Shown here: positions 24,846 through 31,865 of the stretch, one piece after another
How the letters are laid out: every line of letters begins with the position of its first letter
Numbering within the stretch: the stretch's first letter is position 1
From: RGIG3040 sp964410675
Lineage (GTDB): Bacteria; Bacillota; Clostridia; Lachnospirales; Lachnospiraceae
Assembly: GCA_964410675.1 (NCBI GenBank)
Contig: CAYPIB010000010.1
Span: 1 to 36,824, forward strand
Reading direction: 5' to 3'
DNA length: 36,824 nt
Made by a program: the position numbers and the translations under genes
Notes under the pieces: model-generated
What the model was told of the DNA's origin: nothing
Seen by the model: only the letters and a program-made list of their open reading frames with translations
Databases searched by the model: none

Positions 24846-25328
24846 ACTTCGGGACAAGTTCGAGCTGTTGACAAACCTCCTTTATCAGAAAGCTGCAAAA
24901 TATAATGACAAGTTTTTAATAAAAGCAGCAAAAAGCATGACAAAGAAAAAGGTTATTGAGGTCATGGTTCACTATGCCATGGCCTTTATCATCCGTTTTA
25001 GGTTTTTAATGCCGTTGACGATAAGAGGCATTGCTGCTCAGCTGCCTCTAATCCTCTTTACAGGATCAATTGAAGGACGACCATTATTACTGCAGTACAT
25101 TGCTTCTACTTCATCATATATTATATAAATGAGAAATCAATGATATCACTCACTTTTCGAAGCAAGTGATTATCTGGAACCAAATCTTCAATTGTTATCA
25201 AATGCATTTCTATCTGTTGATTTTTTGTCTTGTCTTCATAACCTATCACCTCAAAAATTGATTTACATAAATATATGCAGACTTTCTTGACCAAGGGGGT
25301 TGTCAACATCTCGAATTTAGCCCGAAGT
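24846..25328. mobile_element. Degenerate insertion sequence remnant with inverted ends
   Basis: Bases 24846-24882 and 25293-25328 are imperfect inverted repeats of about 36 bp: the left reads ACTTCGGGACAAGTTCGAG and continues CTGTTGACAA, and the reverse complement of the right reads ACTTCGGGCTAAATTCGAG and continues ATGTTGACAA. The interior, about 0.4 kb, starts an IS1182/IS5-type transposase on the minus strand and then loses homology, so most of the element is deleted. An open frame at 24814-25128 on the plus strand spans the left end and is probably not a gene. Confidence 0.65.
25038..25249 (-). pseudogene. N-terminal fragment of an IS1182-type transposase
   Basis: From a GTG at 25249 the minus strand reads VIGYEDKTKNQQIEMHLITI, then EDLVPDNHLLRKV, then DIIDFSFI. 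After a small frameshift it continues YDEVEAMYCSNNGRPSIDPV. This is the conserved N-terminal domain of IS1182/IS1182-like transposases (VPxDHLLRK...GRPSIDPV). The frame then ends at a TGA at 25040-25038 and the catalytic domain is missing. Confidence 0.7.
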
Positions 25329-25366
25329 TCACCAGATAGAAATAGTTTCTTTTTGTATAAATAATA

Positions 25367-25375
25367 TGGTATAAT
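25367..25375 (+). promoter_or_regulatory. Extended -10 promoter upstream of the HEPN gene
   Basis: TGGTATAAT is a perfect extended -10 element about 120 nt upstream of the ATG at 25494; the -35 region is T-rich and weak. A leader of roughly 110 nt would result. Confidence 0.6.
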
Positions 25376-25493
25376 TTGTGTTATAGATGAATTGCTACGA
25401 ATCAGAATTTAAAGCCGAAAACAGTTTGCAGTTTCTGCTAACTATATCATTCTTTAATGAGGTCTTAATTAGAATATACTTGGGAGGTAGAAG

Positions 25494-26408
25494 ATGAATT
25501 ATATTATGCGGTATGATTATGATAATTTTGACGATGTTTTTGTAAATATAGCAGCTGTACGTCATGGAGCAAGCTTTAAGTTTATGGGATGTGTAATTCA
25601 ATTTTATCAATTTGATGATAGAAGTATAATTTTTTGGATGGATGGAAACGGTTTGTCAAAAGAAGAAGCAAGTAAAAAAATGAGAAATGTAGCTAAAATT
25701 CTATCCTTTATGTTTGCATTGAACTTTTATAGTGAAGATAATATGATTCTTGAAAGAGAATTGAAGTTGGAACCAAATAAACTTTTAGCGAATAAATCAG
25801 TTGAAAATCTAAAATATGTTGAGGAAAAGATCAATCGTTTTAATATTAATAATCAGTTTTTTTATGATATTTTGGATTTACTTAATATAGCATATGATAA
25901 TTTATATAGAGGAAGAGATGAGGATGCTTTTTTATATTTTTTTAAAGTAATAGAACGAATTGCTAAGAAACATTATCTGGTGTATATGGAGAGACATCAT
26001 ACCACTGGTTCAACAAGAAATAACAAGCGAGAATTGAGAAAATTATTAAAGAATTATACTGAAAAATTATTACAAGTTAGACTTACAGAAGATATGATGG
26101 ATAGAAAAGTAGATATGATTTATAAAAGTATCAAATTTGAATTCTATGGAAGCGTGTTTAATAAAATATCCCTATTTATAAAAAAGAATAAAATTCGGAT
26201 AGATATAAAAGATGTAAGTAATCTTGTCAAGGCAAGGAATAAAATTGCGCATGGAGGTACAATAGAACCTGATGATTTATCCATGTTTCTAATAGATTGT
26301 GAATATCTTGCAAATGAAATGTTTGCTTATCAATTTTTTGGAAAGGACTATTTGGATTTAAAAATATCTTCCTATAGGTATTTTAAAGGGGACGATATGT
26401 ACAAGTAG
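25494..26408 (+). CDS. HEPN-domain protein (Apea-like), putative RNase
   Basis: The 304-aa protein ends in a HEPN-type helical domain. FYDILDLLNIAYDNLYRGR and the following YFFKVIERIAKKHY form the first helices, and the catalytic-type motif is R248-N-K-I-A-H253 (KARNKIAHGG), the R-x4-H signature with Asn after Arg found in HEPN ribonucleases. The N-terminal ~110 residues form a separate domain I cannot name. It resembles Apea-like HEPN proteins known from abortive-infection systems, but it could also be a housekeeping or toxin-like RNase. AAGTATACTTGGGAGGT gives a strong ribosome binding site. It stands alone in its strand context with no obvious MNT antitoxin partner. The gene is AT-richer than the core genes and sits inside a decaying island, suggesting horizontal origin. 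Confidence 0.75.
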   Translation: MNYIMRYDYDNFDDVFVNIAAVRHGASFKFMGCVIQFYQFDDRSIIFWMDGNGLSKEEASKKMRNVAKILSFMFALNFYSEDNMILERELKLEPNKLLANKSVENLKYVEEKINRFNINNQFFYDILDLLNIAYDNLYRGRDEDAFLYFFKVIERIAKKHYLVYMERHHTTGSTRNNKRELRKLLKNYTEKLLQVRLTEDMMDRKVDMIYKSIKFEFYGSVFNKISLFIKKNKIRIDIKDVSNLVKARNKIAHGGTIEPDDLSMFLIDCEYLANEMFAYQFFGKDYLDLKISSYRYFKGDDMYK

Positions 26409-26680
26409 TAATACTATTATATGGAGCGAGAAAAAACCTCGACGTTCCTATTACCAAATTAATAATGGATTTCTTATTGAAGTAGAAGTATGATTAGCAC
26501 TTATGAACTATAGGAAGCGTGTTCATCATCAAAATAATTTTTATTACTTCGGGCCAATTTGGCCATATTTGCAATAGATCTAGTCAAGCCGAGTAAGCAT
26601 CTTTATAAAAATAACAGTTCCAAGACTATAATCAATATGAAAGTTACTAATTAGTCACAAAACATTAGGAGGTTATAGTT
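26409..26680. other. Intergenic stretch before the XRE gene
   Basis: I see no coding frame of interest in these 272 nt. The right end carries the palindromic candidate operator and ribosome binding site of the XRE gene. Confidence 0.5.
26643..26658. promoter_or_regulatory. Candidate XRE operator, copy 1
   Basis: GTTACTAATTAGTCAC contains the perfect palindrome ACTAATTAGT and lies 22 nt before the XRE ATG. The same motif recurs, with one change in the core, before the decayed copy (26991-27006), which supports autoregulation. Confidence 0.55.
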
Positions 26681-26911
26681 ATGCAGTGGATTTTACGGGA
26701 TATTCCGCTGGGGAGAAATATTCAAACAGTGCGAATGGAAAAGAATATGACGCAAGAACAGGTGATTGAACAGCTGGAGTTAATGGGAGGGCTAATGTCG
26801 AGAAGCACGCTGGCAAACATAGAAGCGGGGCGGAGAAACATCAAAGTCTGTGATTTAAAAGCATTAAAAATATTATTTGATGTAGATTATGAGGAGTTTT
26901 TTAAGGATTGA
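26681..26911 (+). CDS. XRE family HTH regulator
   Basis: The 76-aa protein is a compact Cro/C1-type helix-turn-helix: GRNIQTVRMEKNMTQEQVIE, then SRSTLANIEAGRRNIKVCDL, then ALKILFDVDYEEFF. It would bind DNA as a dimer, most likely repressing its own gene. A strong AGGAGGT site precedes the ATG. A shortened, broken copy follows 112 nt downstream with the same upstream sequence, so a tandem duplication happened. Confidence 0.9.
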   Translation: MQWILRDIPLGRNIQTVRMEKNMTQEQVIEQLELMGGLMSRSTLANIEAGRRNIKVCDLKALKILFDVDYEEFFKD

Positions 26912-26990
26912 GTGCTGGTTTATTTAGTGCTGTATGATTGTTTCTATTTGGTGGCATAATTGAAGTAATCATTTATTATACTCAAACTAA

Positions 26991-27006
26991 GTTACTTATT
27001 AGTCAC
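26991..27006. promoter_or_regulatory. Candidate XRE operator, copy 2
   Basis: GTTACTTATTAGTCAC differs from copy 1 (26643-26658) by a single base and lies 17 nt before the ATG of the decayed XRE copy. Confidence 0.5.
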
Positions 27007-27023
27007 AAGGTTGGAGGTATAAT

Positions 27024-27218
27024 ATGCAGTGGATATTAGTGGATATTCCAATTGGAAGAAATATTCAGACAGTGCGAATGGCAAAAAATATGACACAAGC
27101 AGAGGATATAGCAGTAGTAGAGCAATTACAGCTAATGGGAAGATTATGTCAAGCCAGCGATTTGAAAGTACTGAAAGTATAGTTTGGTGTAGAGTATAGT
27201 GAATTTTTTAAGGATTGA
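27024..27218 (+). pseudogene. Decayed tandem copy of the XRE regulator
   Basis: The frame reads MQWILVDIPIGRNIQTVRMA, then KNMTQ, then EDIAVVEQLQLMGRLCQASDLKVLKV, an in-frame TAG (27180-27182), then FGVEYSEFFKD and the final stop. Compared with 26681-26911 it lacks about eleven residues, including the recognition-helix region (SRSTLANIEAGRRNIK), so it cannot bind DNA normally. TTGGAGGT still precedes its ATG. Confidence 0.85.
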
Positions 27219-27305
27219 GAACATGTTTACATAGTGGGTTTATATCAAAAAATCAGTATGTCAAAATAATTTGCTAAGTTTAGGGAAAGCCATTAATATA
27301 AACCC

Positions 27306-27319
27306 AAGTAAATTTACTT
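27306..27319. repeat. 14-bp palindrome at the end of the adenosyltransferase gene
   Basis: AAGTAAATTTACTT is a perfect palindrome overlapping the last codons and stop of the PduO-like gene; a wider pair GGGTTTATAT (27236-27245) and ATATAAACCC (27296-27305) lies beside it. Either could help end transcription from the minus strand. Evidence is weak. Confidence 0.3.
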
Positions 27320-27835
27320 ATAATTACGACTAACAAAAGGTTTTTCCATTATATTATCGAGTGCATTTAATCTCACCGCCAATACAAAAAAATAATTAGA
27401 AAGTCCATTTGAAAAATCAATAACAAGAGTATCCACATGATTATCACAATACAAATACCGATAAATAAGACGCACAAGTGTTTTACACTCTGTTCTTAAG
27501 ACATGTGCCAAACAAGCCCGTTCTGAGCCTTGAGGAAGCACAAAAGTGCGAATATGGTCAGATACCTCTTTTTTATGTGCGTCAGTTCGCTCCAAAAGCC
27601 ATATGAATTCCTCCTTCGTTATACTTGTAAACGTACGAAGAGAGGGATTTAAATGATAAACCAGTGCATTGACTTTATCCAATTCATCAAGCAGCCATGT
27701 TTCACTGCAAAGTGCCTTTAAAAGCCCTGTCAAACTAGAGATTTTATCCGTCAATATTTCAAAATCACATCTTAAATCATCTGCCTCATCCGCAAGAAAA
27801 GGATAAGCCTCCTGCTCACTTCTATAAACATTCAT
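27314..27835 (-). CDS. PduO-type ATP:cob(I)alamin adenosyltransferase-like protein
   Basis: The protein would transfer the adenosyl group from ATP to cob(I)alamin, making adenosylcobalamin. Evidence is the C-terminal half: FVLPQGSERACLAHVLRTECKTLVRLIYRY and LVIDFSNGLSNYFFVLAVRLN. These parallel the PduO family blocks (LPGGS...HVART...R and LNRLSD-LFVLARxxN), with LLDELDKVNALVYHL matching the DELGELNA segment. The N-terminal part and the usual P-loop are poorly conserved, so it is a divergent member, and some catalytic arginines differ (RTECKTLVR instead of RTxxRRAER). A weak AAAGGAAA site precedes the ATG. It lies downstream of a BtuFCD-like importer on the same strand, supporting a cobalamin role. 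Confidence 0.6.
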   Translation of the reverse strand: MNVYRSEQEAYPFLADEADDLRCDFEILTDKISSLTGLLKALCSETWLLDELDKVNALVYHLNPSLRTFTSITKEEFIWLLERTDAHKKEVSDHIRTFVLPQGSERACLAHVLRTECKTLVRLIYRYLYCDNHVDTLVIDFSNGLSNYFFVLAVRLNALDNIMEKPFVSRNYK

Positions 27836-28171
27836 AATTCACAATTTCCTTTCAAAACAATTTCTTTTTAATAATATCTCAATTTCCCTTTAATTTTTAT
27901 ATTTACAATAACGGTTAAATATCGCTCTTATTGAAGCCAGTTTTTTTCATACTTATTTTTTAAGAAGAATTTGCAAAACTTATTTCTGGGCGGCGGCTTC
28001 CTCTGGCAGTAACTTTGGAATGCCCTCTTTTCTATGGAAATGAGACATTAAGCGGTTTCTAAAGCGCTTAATGGCTCATTGCAATGTTCAGAAAAACGGG
28101 CTTACAAAGTACTGCCAGAGAGAGCCACCGCCTAGAAATAAGTTTTGCAAATCCCCCCTCCATAAAAAAAT
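27836..28171. other. Intergenic region containing a 184-nt palindrome
   Basis: These 336 nt between the adenosyltransferase and ABC ATPase genes hold the long palindrome at 27969-28152 and the AT-rich promoter region of the adenosyltransferase (TATTAT-like boxes near 27870). I see no cobalamin riboswitch consensus (no GCCACTG box in the usual setting). Confidence 0.6.
27969..28152. repeat. 184-nt near-perfect palindrome of unknown nature
   Basis: The whole segment folds back on itself. The outer 18-19 bp (ATTTGCAAAACTTATTTCT) match exactly in inverted orientation. Then GGGCGGCGGCTTCCTCTGGC faces AGGCGGTGGCTCTCTCTGGC, followed by GCCCTCTTTTCT facing GCCCGTTTTTCT. Finally ATGAG-A-CATTAAGCG faces CGCTTAATG-G-CTCAT around a 10-nt loop. 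It may be a MITE- or ERIC-like palindromic element or a structured RNA. It is GC-richer than its flanks. Confidence 0.85.
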
Positions 28172-28930
28172 TCACCCCCACTTTTTCAAAGACTCCTTCA
28201 TATACTGAACAACATCCATACTATAAACCTGCTTCAAAAAGTCAGAAGTCAAAATTTCTTTATAATTCCCAATCCCCGCAAGTTCTCCATCTTTTAATAC
28301 CAATATATCATCCGTAAGCAAAAGGGCAAGATTAATATCATGAAAGACTCCGATAACAGAATGATTTTTATCTTTTCCCCATTCCTTAAGATAGGAGATA
28401 AGTTCAACCTGATGCTTTAAGTCCAAATGGTTTGTCGGTTCATCCAGTAAAATAACATCCGGCTGCTGTGCCAATGCTTTTGCAAGAAAAGCCCTCTGAA
28501 GCTGTCCCCCGGAAAGAGTGTTTAACTGCCTGTTTTTTTGTTTTTGTAAGCCGACAATTTCCAAACAATGATCTGCATATTCATAGTCAGAAGCAGAAGC
28601 TGTTTTTAAGAATCCAGTTTTAAAGTGCTGATATCGCCCAAGCATAACTGTCTCAAATACAGTATAAGAAAAATATACATTACTAATTTGGCTCATAACG
28701 GCAATCTTAGAAGCTAATTCCTTTCGCTTCATCTGATGAATTGCCTGTCCATCCATGGAAATGGAACCTTCAAAAGGAATTAAAGCGGACATTGCACGCA
28801 GTAATGTCGTTTTCCCGCATCCGTTTGGTCCCAGAATACTTAAATTCTGGCCTCCCAAAAGAGAAAAGCTTATATTTTTTAATACATGTACGCCATCGTA
28901 TCCTGCGCTTACATTCGATAATGTTATCAT
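28172..28930 (-). CDS. ABC transporter ATP-binding protein (BtuD/FecE type)
   Basis: The 252-aa ATPase powers uptake by the neighbouring permease. The Walker A motif is GPNGCGKTT at residues 34-42, the signature LSGGQLQRAFLAKAL, Walker B VILLDEPTNHLD, and the H-loop in GVFHDINLAL. I chose the ATG at 28930 because AAGGAGGA is 6-8 nt upstream and because the family starts there (ITLSNVSAGYDG); an upstream ATG at 28987 overlaps the permease. One nucleotide separates it from the permease stop. Confidence 0.94.
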   Translation of the reverse strand: MITLSNVSAGYDGVHVLKNISFSLLGGQNLSILGPNGCGKTTLLRAMSALIPFEGSISMDGQAIHQMKRKELASKIAVMSQISNVYFSYTVFETVMLGRYQHFKTGFLKTASASDYEYADHCLEIVGLQKQKNRQLNTLSGGQLQRAFLAKALAQQPDVILLDEPTNHLDLKHQVELISYLKEWGKDKNHSVIGVFHDINLALLLTDDILVLKDGELAGIGNYKEILTSDFLKQVYSMDVVQYMKESLKKWG

Positions 28931-28931
28931 A

Positions 28932-29954
28932 TTACACCATCCTCCTTTGCTTTTTAAAATATATAAAGGCAAAAAATGGTGCTCCAATCAGAGCAGTAAT
29001 CGCACCAACTGGTAGTTGTCTCGGAGCTAATACGGTTCTGGAAATTAAATCCGCAATCATCATGAGACTTCCTCCAATTAGAATAGACATTGGAATAACT
29101 ATTTTATGCGATGCTCCGAACATTCTCCTTGCAATATGCGGCGCAATTAAATCAACAAAGCCAATAGTTCCGCAAAACGATACCGAAATACCAGTCAAAA
29201 GGGCTGCAAAAATAATAAGTAATAACTTTATTCTCTTTACCTCAACACCGCTTGATAATGCTTGTTCCTCACCAAATGTCAATAAATCAAGTTCTGTTGA
29301 AAAGCGTATAAAAACAAAAGTCCCTATAACTAATATTGGTGCAATGACAGCAACATGCTGCCACGTTTTTGCTGAAAAGCTCCCCATCTGCCAAAAGATA
29401 AGCTGTTGAAGATGATTGCTGAGCAGGGCAGTTAAAAGTGTAAGTATTGCATTAGCAAATAGTGAAACGACCATACCAACAAGAATTATCGTTTGATTTT
29501 CTAAACTTTTGTCAAAATATTCAGCCAATCCCATTACTAGAAATACTGTACATAATCCTGTTACAAAAGCAACGACAGGCGTTACAAAGAATGCAATCCC
29601 CATCATTGAACTGCCAAATAGAATAACGATAGCTGCCCCCAAAGAAGCACCGGAAGAGACACCTAGCGTATAGGAAGATGCAAGAGGATTACGAAGAATC
29701 GACTGCATGATCGTACCACTGGCAGCAAGGCACCCTCCAACTAAAAATGCAGTAAGGGTCCTCGGAAGACGAATTTCCCAAAATATTGTAGCATTAATTT
29801 CGGTTACATTACCAAGCGGCAAATGGAATAAATAATTTCCAATTATGTTTATAATATCTTTGGGCGATATAAAAACACTTCCAAGTCCAACAGCTAAAAA
29901 TAATGAAATTAAAGAAAGACAAACCGCTGCAAAAACAGCGGTTTGTTTTCTCAT
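28932..29954 (-). CDS. ABC transporter permease (BtuC/FecCD type)
   Basis: The 340-aa membrane protein with nine to ten segments forms the transport channel. Family features include FWEIRLPRTLTAFLVGGCLAASGTIMQSILRNPLASSYTLGVSSGASLGA and FCGTIGFVDLIAPHIARRMFGASHK, then LPVGAITALIGAPFFAFI. It couples to the ATPase through the GLIxPHxxR-like segment. The ATG overlaps the binding-protein stop by 4 nt. Confidence 0.94.
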   Translation of the reverse strand: MRKQTAVFAAVCLSLISLFLAVGLGSVFISPKDIINIIGNYLFHLPLGNVTEINATIFWEIRLPRTLTAFLVGGCLAASGTIMQSILRNPLASSYTLGVSSGASLGAAIVILFGSSMMGIAFFVTPVVAFVTGLCTVFLVMGLAEYFDKSLENQTIILVGMVVSLFANAILTLLTALLSNHLQQLIFWQMGSFSAKTWQHVAVIAPILVIGTFVFIRFSTELDLLTFGEEQALSSGVEVKRIKLLLIIFAALLTGISVSFCGTIGFVDLIAPHIARRMFGASHKIVIPMSILIGGSLMMIADLISRTVLAPRQLPVGAITALIGAPFFAFIYFKKQRRMV

Positions 29955-30994
29955 GGCTGTAAAAACGGATCTTCAATATCCGCATAAGCTTCCGGATAAA
30001 CGGATTTTGCCATTTGTTTTAATGCCTTAATAATGTATTGATTTGGCAAAGAAGTAGTTTCATTATCTACATAGTAAACCTGTTTATCTTTTACAGCTGT
30101 AACAGTTCCCCATCCTGCTCTGGAAAGAATTTCATCCACTGGATTTTCAATATAATTTACATTCGTTAAAATAACATCAGGATTTGCCAAAATGGCTGCT
30201 TCATCCGTAACCGGAATCCAGCTATCCTGGTCTATAAATACATTTTTTGCACCGATAATTGTAAGCATTTCATTTAAAAATACATCTTTACCAAAGCTAT
30301 AAATAGCAGGAGATGCCGCAATCTCAAACATAACAGCTTTTTGTTCGGTAATAGAAGCACCTATTTCTGCGATTTCATCTATTTCTTTTTGCATGTCTGT
30401 TGTAATTTGTCTGCCTTCATCTCCCTTTGATAGACAATCTGCAATGAATTCAATGTCTTCTTTCACAGCAGCTATGCTTGAACTTGATGGGATTTCTACG
30501 ACACAGATTCCAGCATCAATTAAAATTTGAAATGGATTTTCAGAGCTTACATAGCTTAAGCCTGAAACAAAAACGATATCAGGATTTTGTGAAAGCATTG
30601 CTTCGCAATCAGGAGTCATCATATCATATTGTAAAAGTTCATCCATTCCTTCTACATATAATGGTGTTTGTGTATCGACAGCAATTACTTTGCTAAGCTC
30701 GCCAAGCGCATCAATCACTTGAGTTGTCGATGGTGCAAGGGAGATCACTTTCTCAACGTTTTCCGGAACTGTTATTGTATTTCCTGCGCGGTCAACTGTT
30801 GGAAGAGCAGAAGAACTCTCCGTATCAGAATTATTTGTTTCGGTCTTATCTGTTTCAGAATTTTCCATATCAGAAACCTCTGATTCATTTGTTTGCATTT
30901 CGCTGCTTTCCTGACTGCGATTATTCCCACACGCTGTAAGTGAGAGAGTCATAGCGATAAAAACTGCCGCCAGTAAACTTAATTTTCTCTTCAT
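29951..30994 (-). CDS. Substrate-binding lipoprotein of a BtuF/FecB-type ABC importer
   Basis: The 347-aa protein begins with a lipoprotein signal (MKRKLSLLAAVFIAMTLSLTACG, lipobox LTAC, with the lipidated Cys at 22), then a Ser/Glu/Thr/Asn-rich linker, then a periplasmic-binding fold. VISLAPSTTQVIDALGELSKVIAVD and WIPVTDEAAILANPDVILTN resemble BtuF/FecB. The substrate could be cobalamin, heme or a siderophore; the nearby adenosyltransferase favours cobalamin. It is the first gene of the btuFCD-like operon and follows a good promoter at 31039-31067. Confidence 0.9.
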   Translation of the reverse strand: MKRKLSLLAAVFIAMTLSLTACGNNRSQESSEMQTNESEVSDMENSETDKTETNNSDTESSSALPTVDRAGNTITVPENVEKVISLAPSTTQVIDALGELSKVIAVDTQTPLYVEGMDELLQYDMMTPDCEAMLSQNPDIVFVSGLSYVSSENPFQILIDAGICVVEIPSSSSIAAVKEDIEFIADCLSKGDEGRQITTDMQKEIDEIAEIGASITEQKAVMFEIAASPAIYSFGKDVFLNEMLTIIGAKNVFIDQDSWIPVTDEAAILANPDVILTNVNYIENPVDEILSRAGWGTVTAVKDKQVYYVDNETTSLPNQYIIKALKQMAKSVYPEAYADIEDPFLQP

Positions 30995-31038
30995 TTTGTA
31001 TATTATCCTTTCTGCTTCTTGTTAAAATGGCATTTAAT

Positions 31039-31067
31039 ATTATATCATTGGAAAGTATGCTTGTAAA
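31039..31067 (-). promoter_or_regulatory. Promoter of the importer operon
   Basis: On the minus strand TTTACA (31067-31062) and TATAAT (31044-31039) are separated by 17 nt, with TG just before the -10. It precedes the binding-protein ATG by only 45 nt, leaving no room for a cobalamin riboswitch. Confidence 0.8.
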
Positions 31068-31091
31068 CTGTAACAAAATCACACAAAATAC

Positions 31092-31121
31092 TTGACTTTT
31101 CTAGGCTCTGCATGATATTAT
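31092..31121 (+). promoter_or_regulatory. Promoter of the rplU operon
   Basis: TTGACT at 31092-31097 and TATTAT at 31116-31121 (18-nt spacing, with an extended TGA element) precede the L21 leader by about 80 nt. It lies 83 nt upstream of rplU. Confidence 0.7.
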
Positions 31122-31127
31122 ACTACG

Positions 31128-31204
31128 GTATGCCGCATAAGGAGGTAAAAGTGTATTTTTTTAATACCACCAAACTTAGCGAGTAATGAAATAGGAGGTG
31201 CCCT
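31128..31204 (+). promoter_or_regulatory. rplU leader (candidate L21 leader with short leader ORF)
   Basis: The 77-nt untranslated region before rplU contains AAGGAGG followed by a GTG at 31151 and an 11-codon frame (YFFNTTKLSE) ending at TAA 31184-31186, then a second AGGAGG before rplU. L21 operons of Bacillota are known to carry an autoregulatory L21 leader; whether this is one, a leader peptide, or both is inferred. Confidence 0.4.
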
Positions 31205-31510
31205 ATGTACGCAATTATTGCAACAGGTGGAAAGCAGTATAAAGTTTCTGAAGGTGATACTGTACGTATTGAAAAATTAGACGTAGAAGCCGGAAACGCT
31301 GTAACATTTGACCAGGTTCTTGCAGTAAATGATAATGAAATGAAAGTTGGTAGTGATGTAGCAAATGCATCCGTATCTGCAACTGTTACGAAGCAGGGAA
31401 GAAGCAAAAAAATTATCGTTTACAAATACAAGAGAAAAAGTGGATATCACAAAAAAAATGGTCATAGACAAGCATACACTGAAGTGAAAATCGACAAGAT
31501 TAACGCATAA
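31205..31510 (+). CDS. rplU: Ribosomal protein L21
   Basis: L21 binds 23S rRNA in the large subunit. The 101-aa protein starts MYAIIATGGKQYKVSEGDTV, a diagnostic sequence, and ends with RKSGYHKKNGHRQAYTEVKI. A strong AGGAGGT site precedes the ATG. It opens the conserved rplU-prp-rpmA order. Confidence 0.98.
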   Translation: MYAIIATGGKQYKVSEGDTVRIEKLDVEAGNAVTFDQVLAVNDNEMKVGSDVANASVSATVTKQGRSKKIIVYKYKRKSGYHKKNGHRQAYTEVKIDKINA

Positions 31511-31531
31511 GTATGAAATGTAGGATTTATA

Positions 31532-31861
31532 ATGACTACTATAACAATTTATACAGATAATAATAAGGATGCCGTTGGGTTTACGGTGACCGGACATGCC
31601 ATGTTTGGACAACAGGGAAAGGATATTGTTTGTGCAGCAATTTCTATGCTTACAATCAATGCCTGCAACTCAATCGAAACTTTTACCAATGATTTTTTTG
31701 GCGTAGAAGAAGATGAGAAAGCAGGTTACCTGGAATTTGTTTTAAATGAAAACCCTAGCAAAGAAGCAAAACTGCTTTTAAACTCTATGGTTCTTGGATT
31801 ATCTGAATTAGAAAAGCAATACAAAAATAAGTATCTTAAACTAATATTTGAGGAGGTGTAG
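31532..31861 (+). CDS. prp: Ribosomal-processing cysteine protease Prp
   Basis: Prp (YsxB) removes the N-terminal extension of ribosomal protein L27, an essential step in many Bacillota. The 109-aa protein has the catalytic dyad H22 (TGHAMFG) and C34 (GKDIVCAAIS), the same numbers as in Staphylococcus. It sits between rplU and rpmA, its classical place; the following rpmA encodes exactly the extension it cuts. Confidence 0.95.
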   Translation: MTTITIYTDNNKDAVGFTVTGHAMFGQQGKDIVCAAISMLTINACNSIETFTNDFFGVEEDEKAGYLEFVLNENPSKEAKLLLNSMVLGLSELEKQYKNKYLKLIFEEV

Positions 31862-31865
31862 TACA

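Larger units (their letters stand above)
24136..25493. other. Gene-poor degenerate stretch at the left end of an accessory island
   Basis: No intact gene is seen in about 1.36 kb. It holds a terminator, a long hairpin, a ribbon-helix-helix pseudogene and an IS remnant with inverted ends, each listed separately. Minus-strand bases 24521-24414 also keep 35 open codons ending in LRSKIKEQR (with KLAWMLLNQKSPLKLEYL), a fragment I cannot assign. A promoter for the HEPN gene lies near 25370. Confidence 0.75.

Noticed and set aside
24814..25128. 104-aa open frame as a real gene
   Set aside because: It spans the left end of the IS remnant and the reverse of its transposase segment; it has no ribosome binding site and no recognisable domain, so it is probably noise from the remnant.
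27836..28171. Cobalamin riboswitch in the palindrome region
   Set aside because: The structure is a single long hairpin and does not show the usual multi-helix B12-box arrangement, even though a GCCACCGCC stretch occurs.
28084..28317. 77-aa open frame on the plus strand
   Set aside because: It runs through the arm of the palindrome and the antisense strand of the ABC ATPase gene, with no ribosome binding site.
30995..31080. Cobalamin riboswitch upstream of the importer
   Set aside because: The promoter lies so close to the start that the leader is only about 45 nt; a cobalamin riboswitch needs roughly 200 nt.
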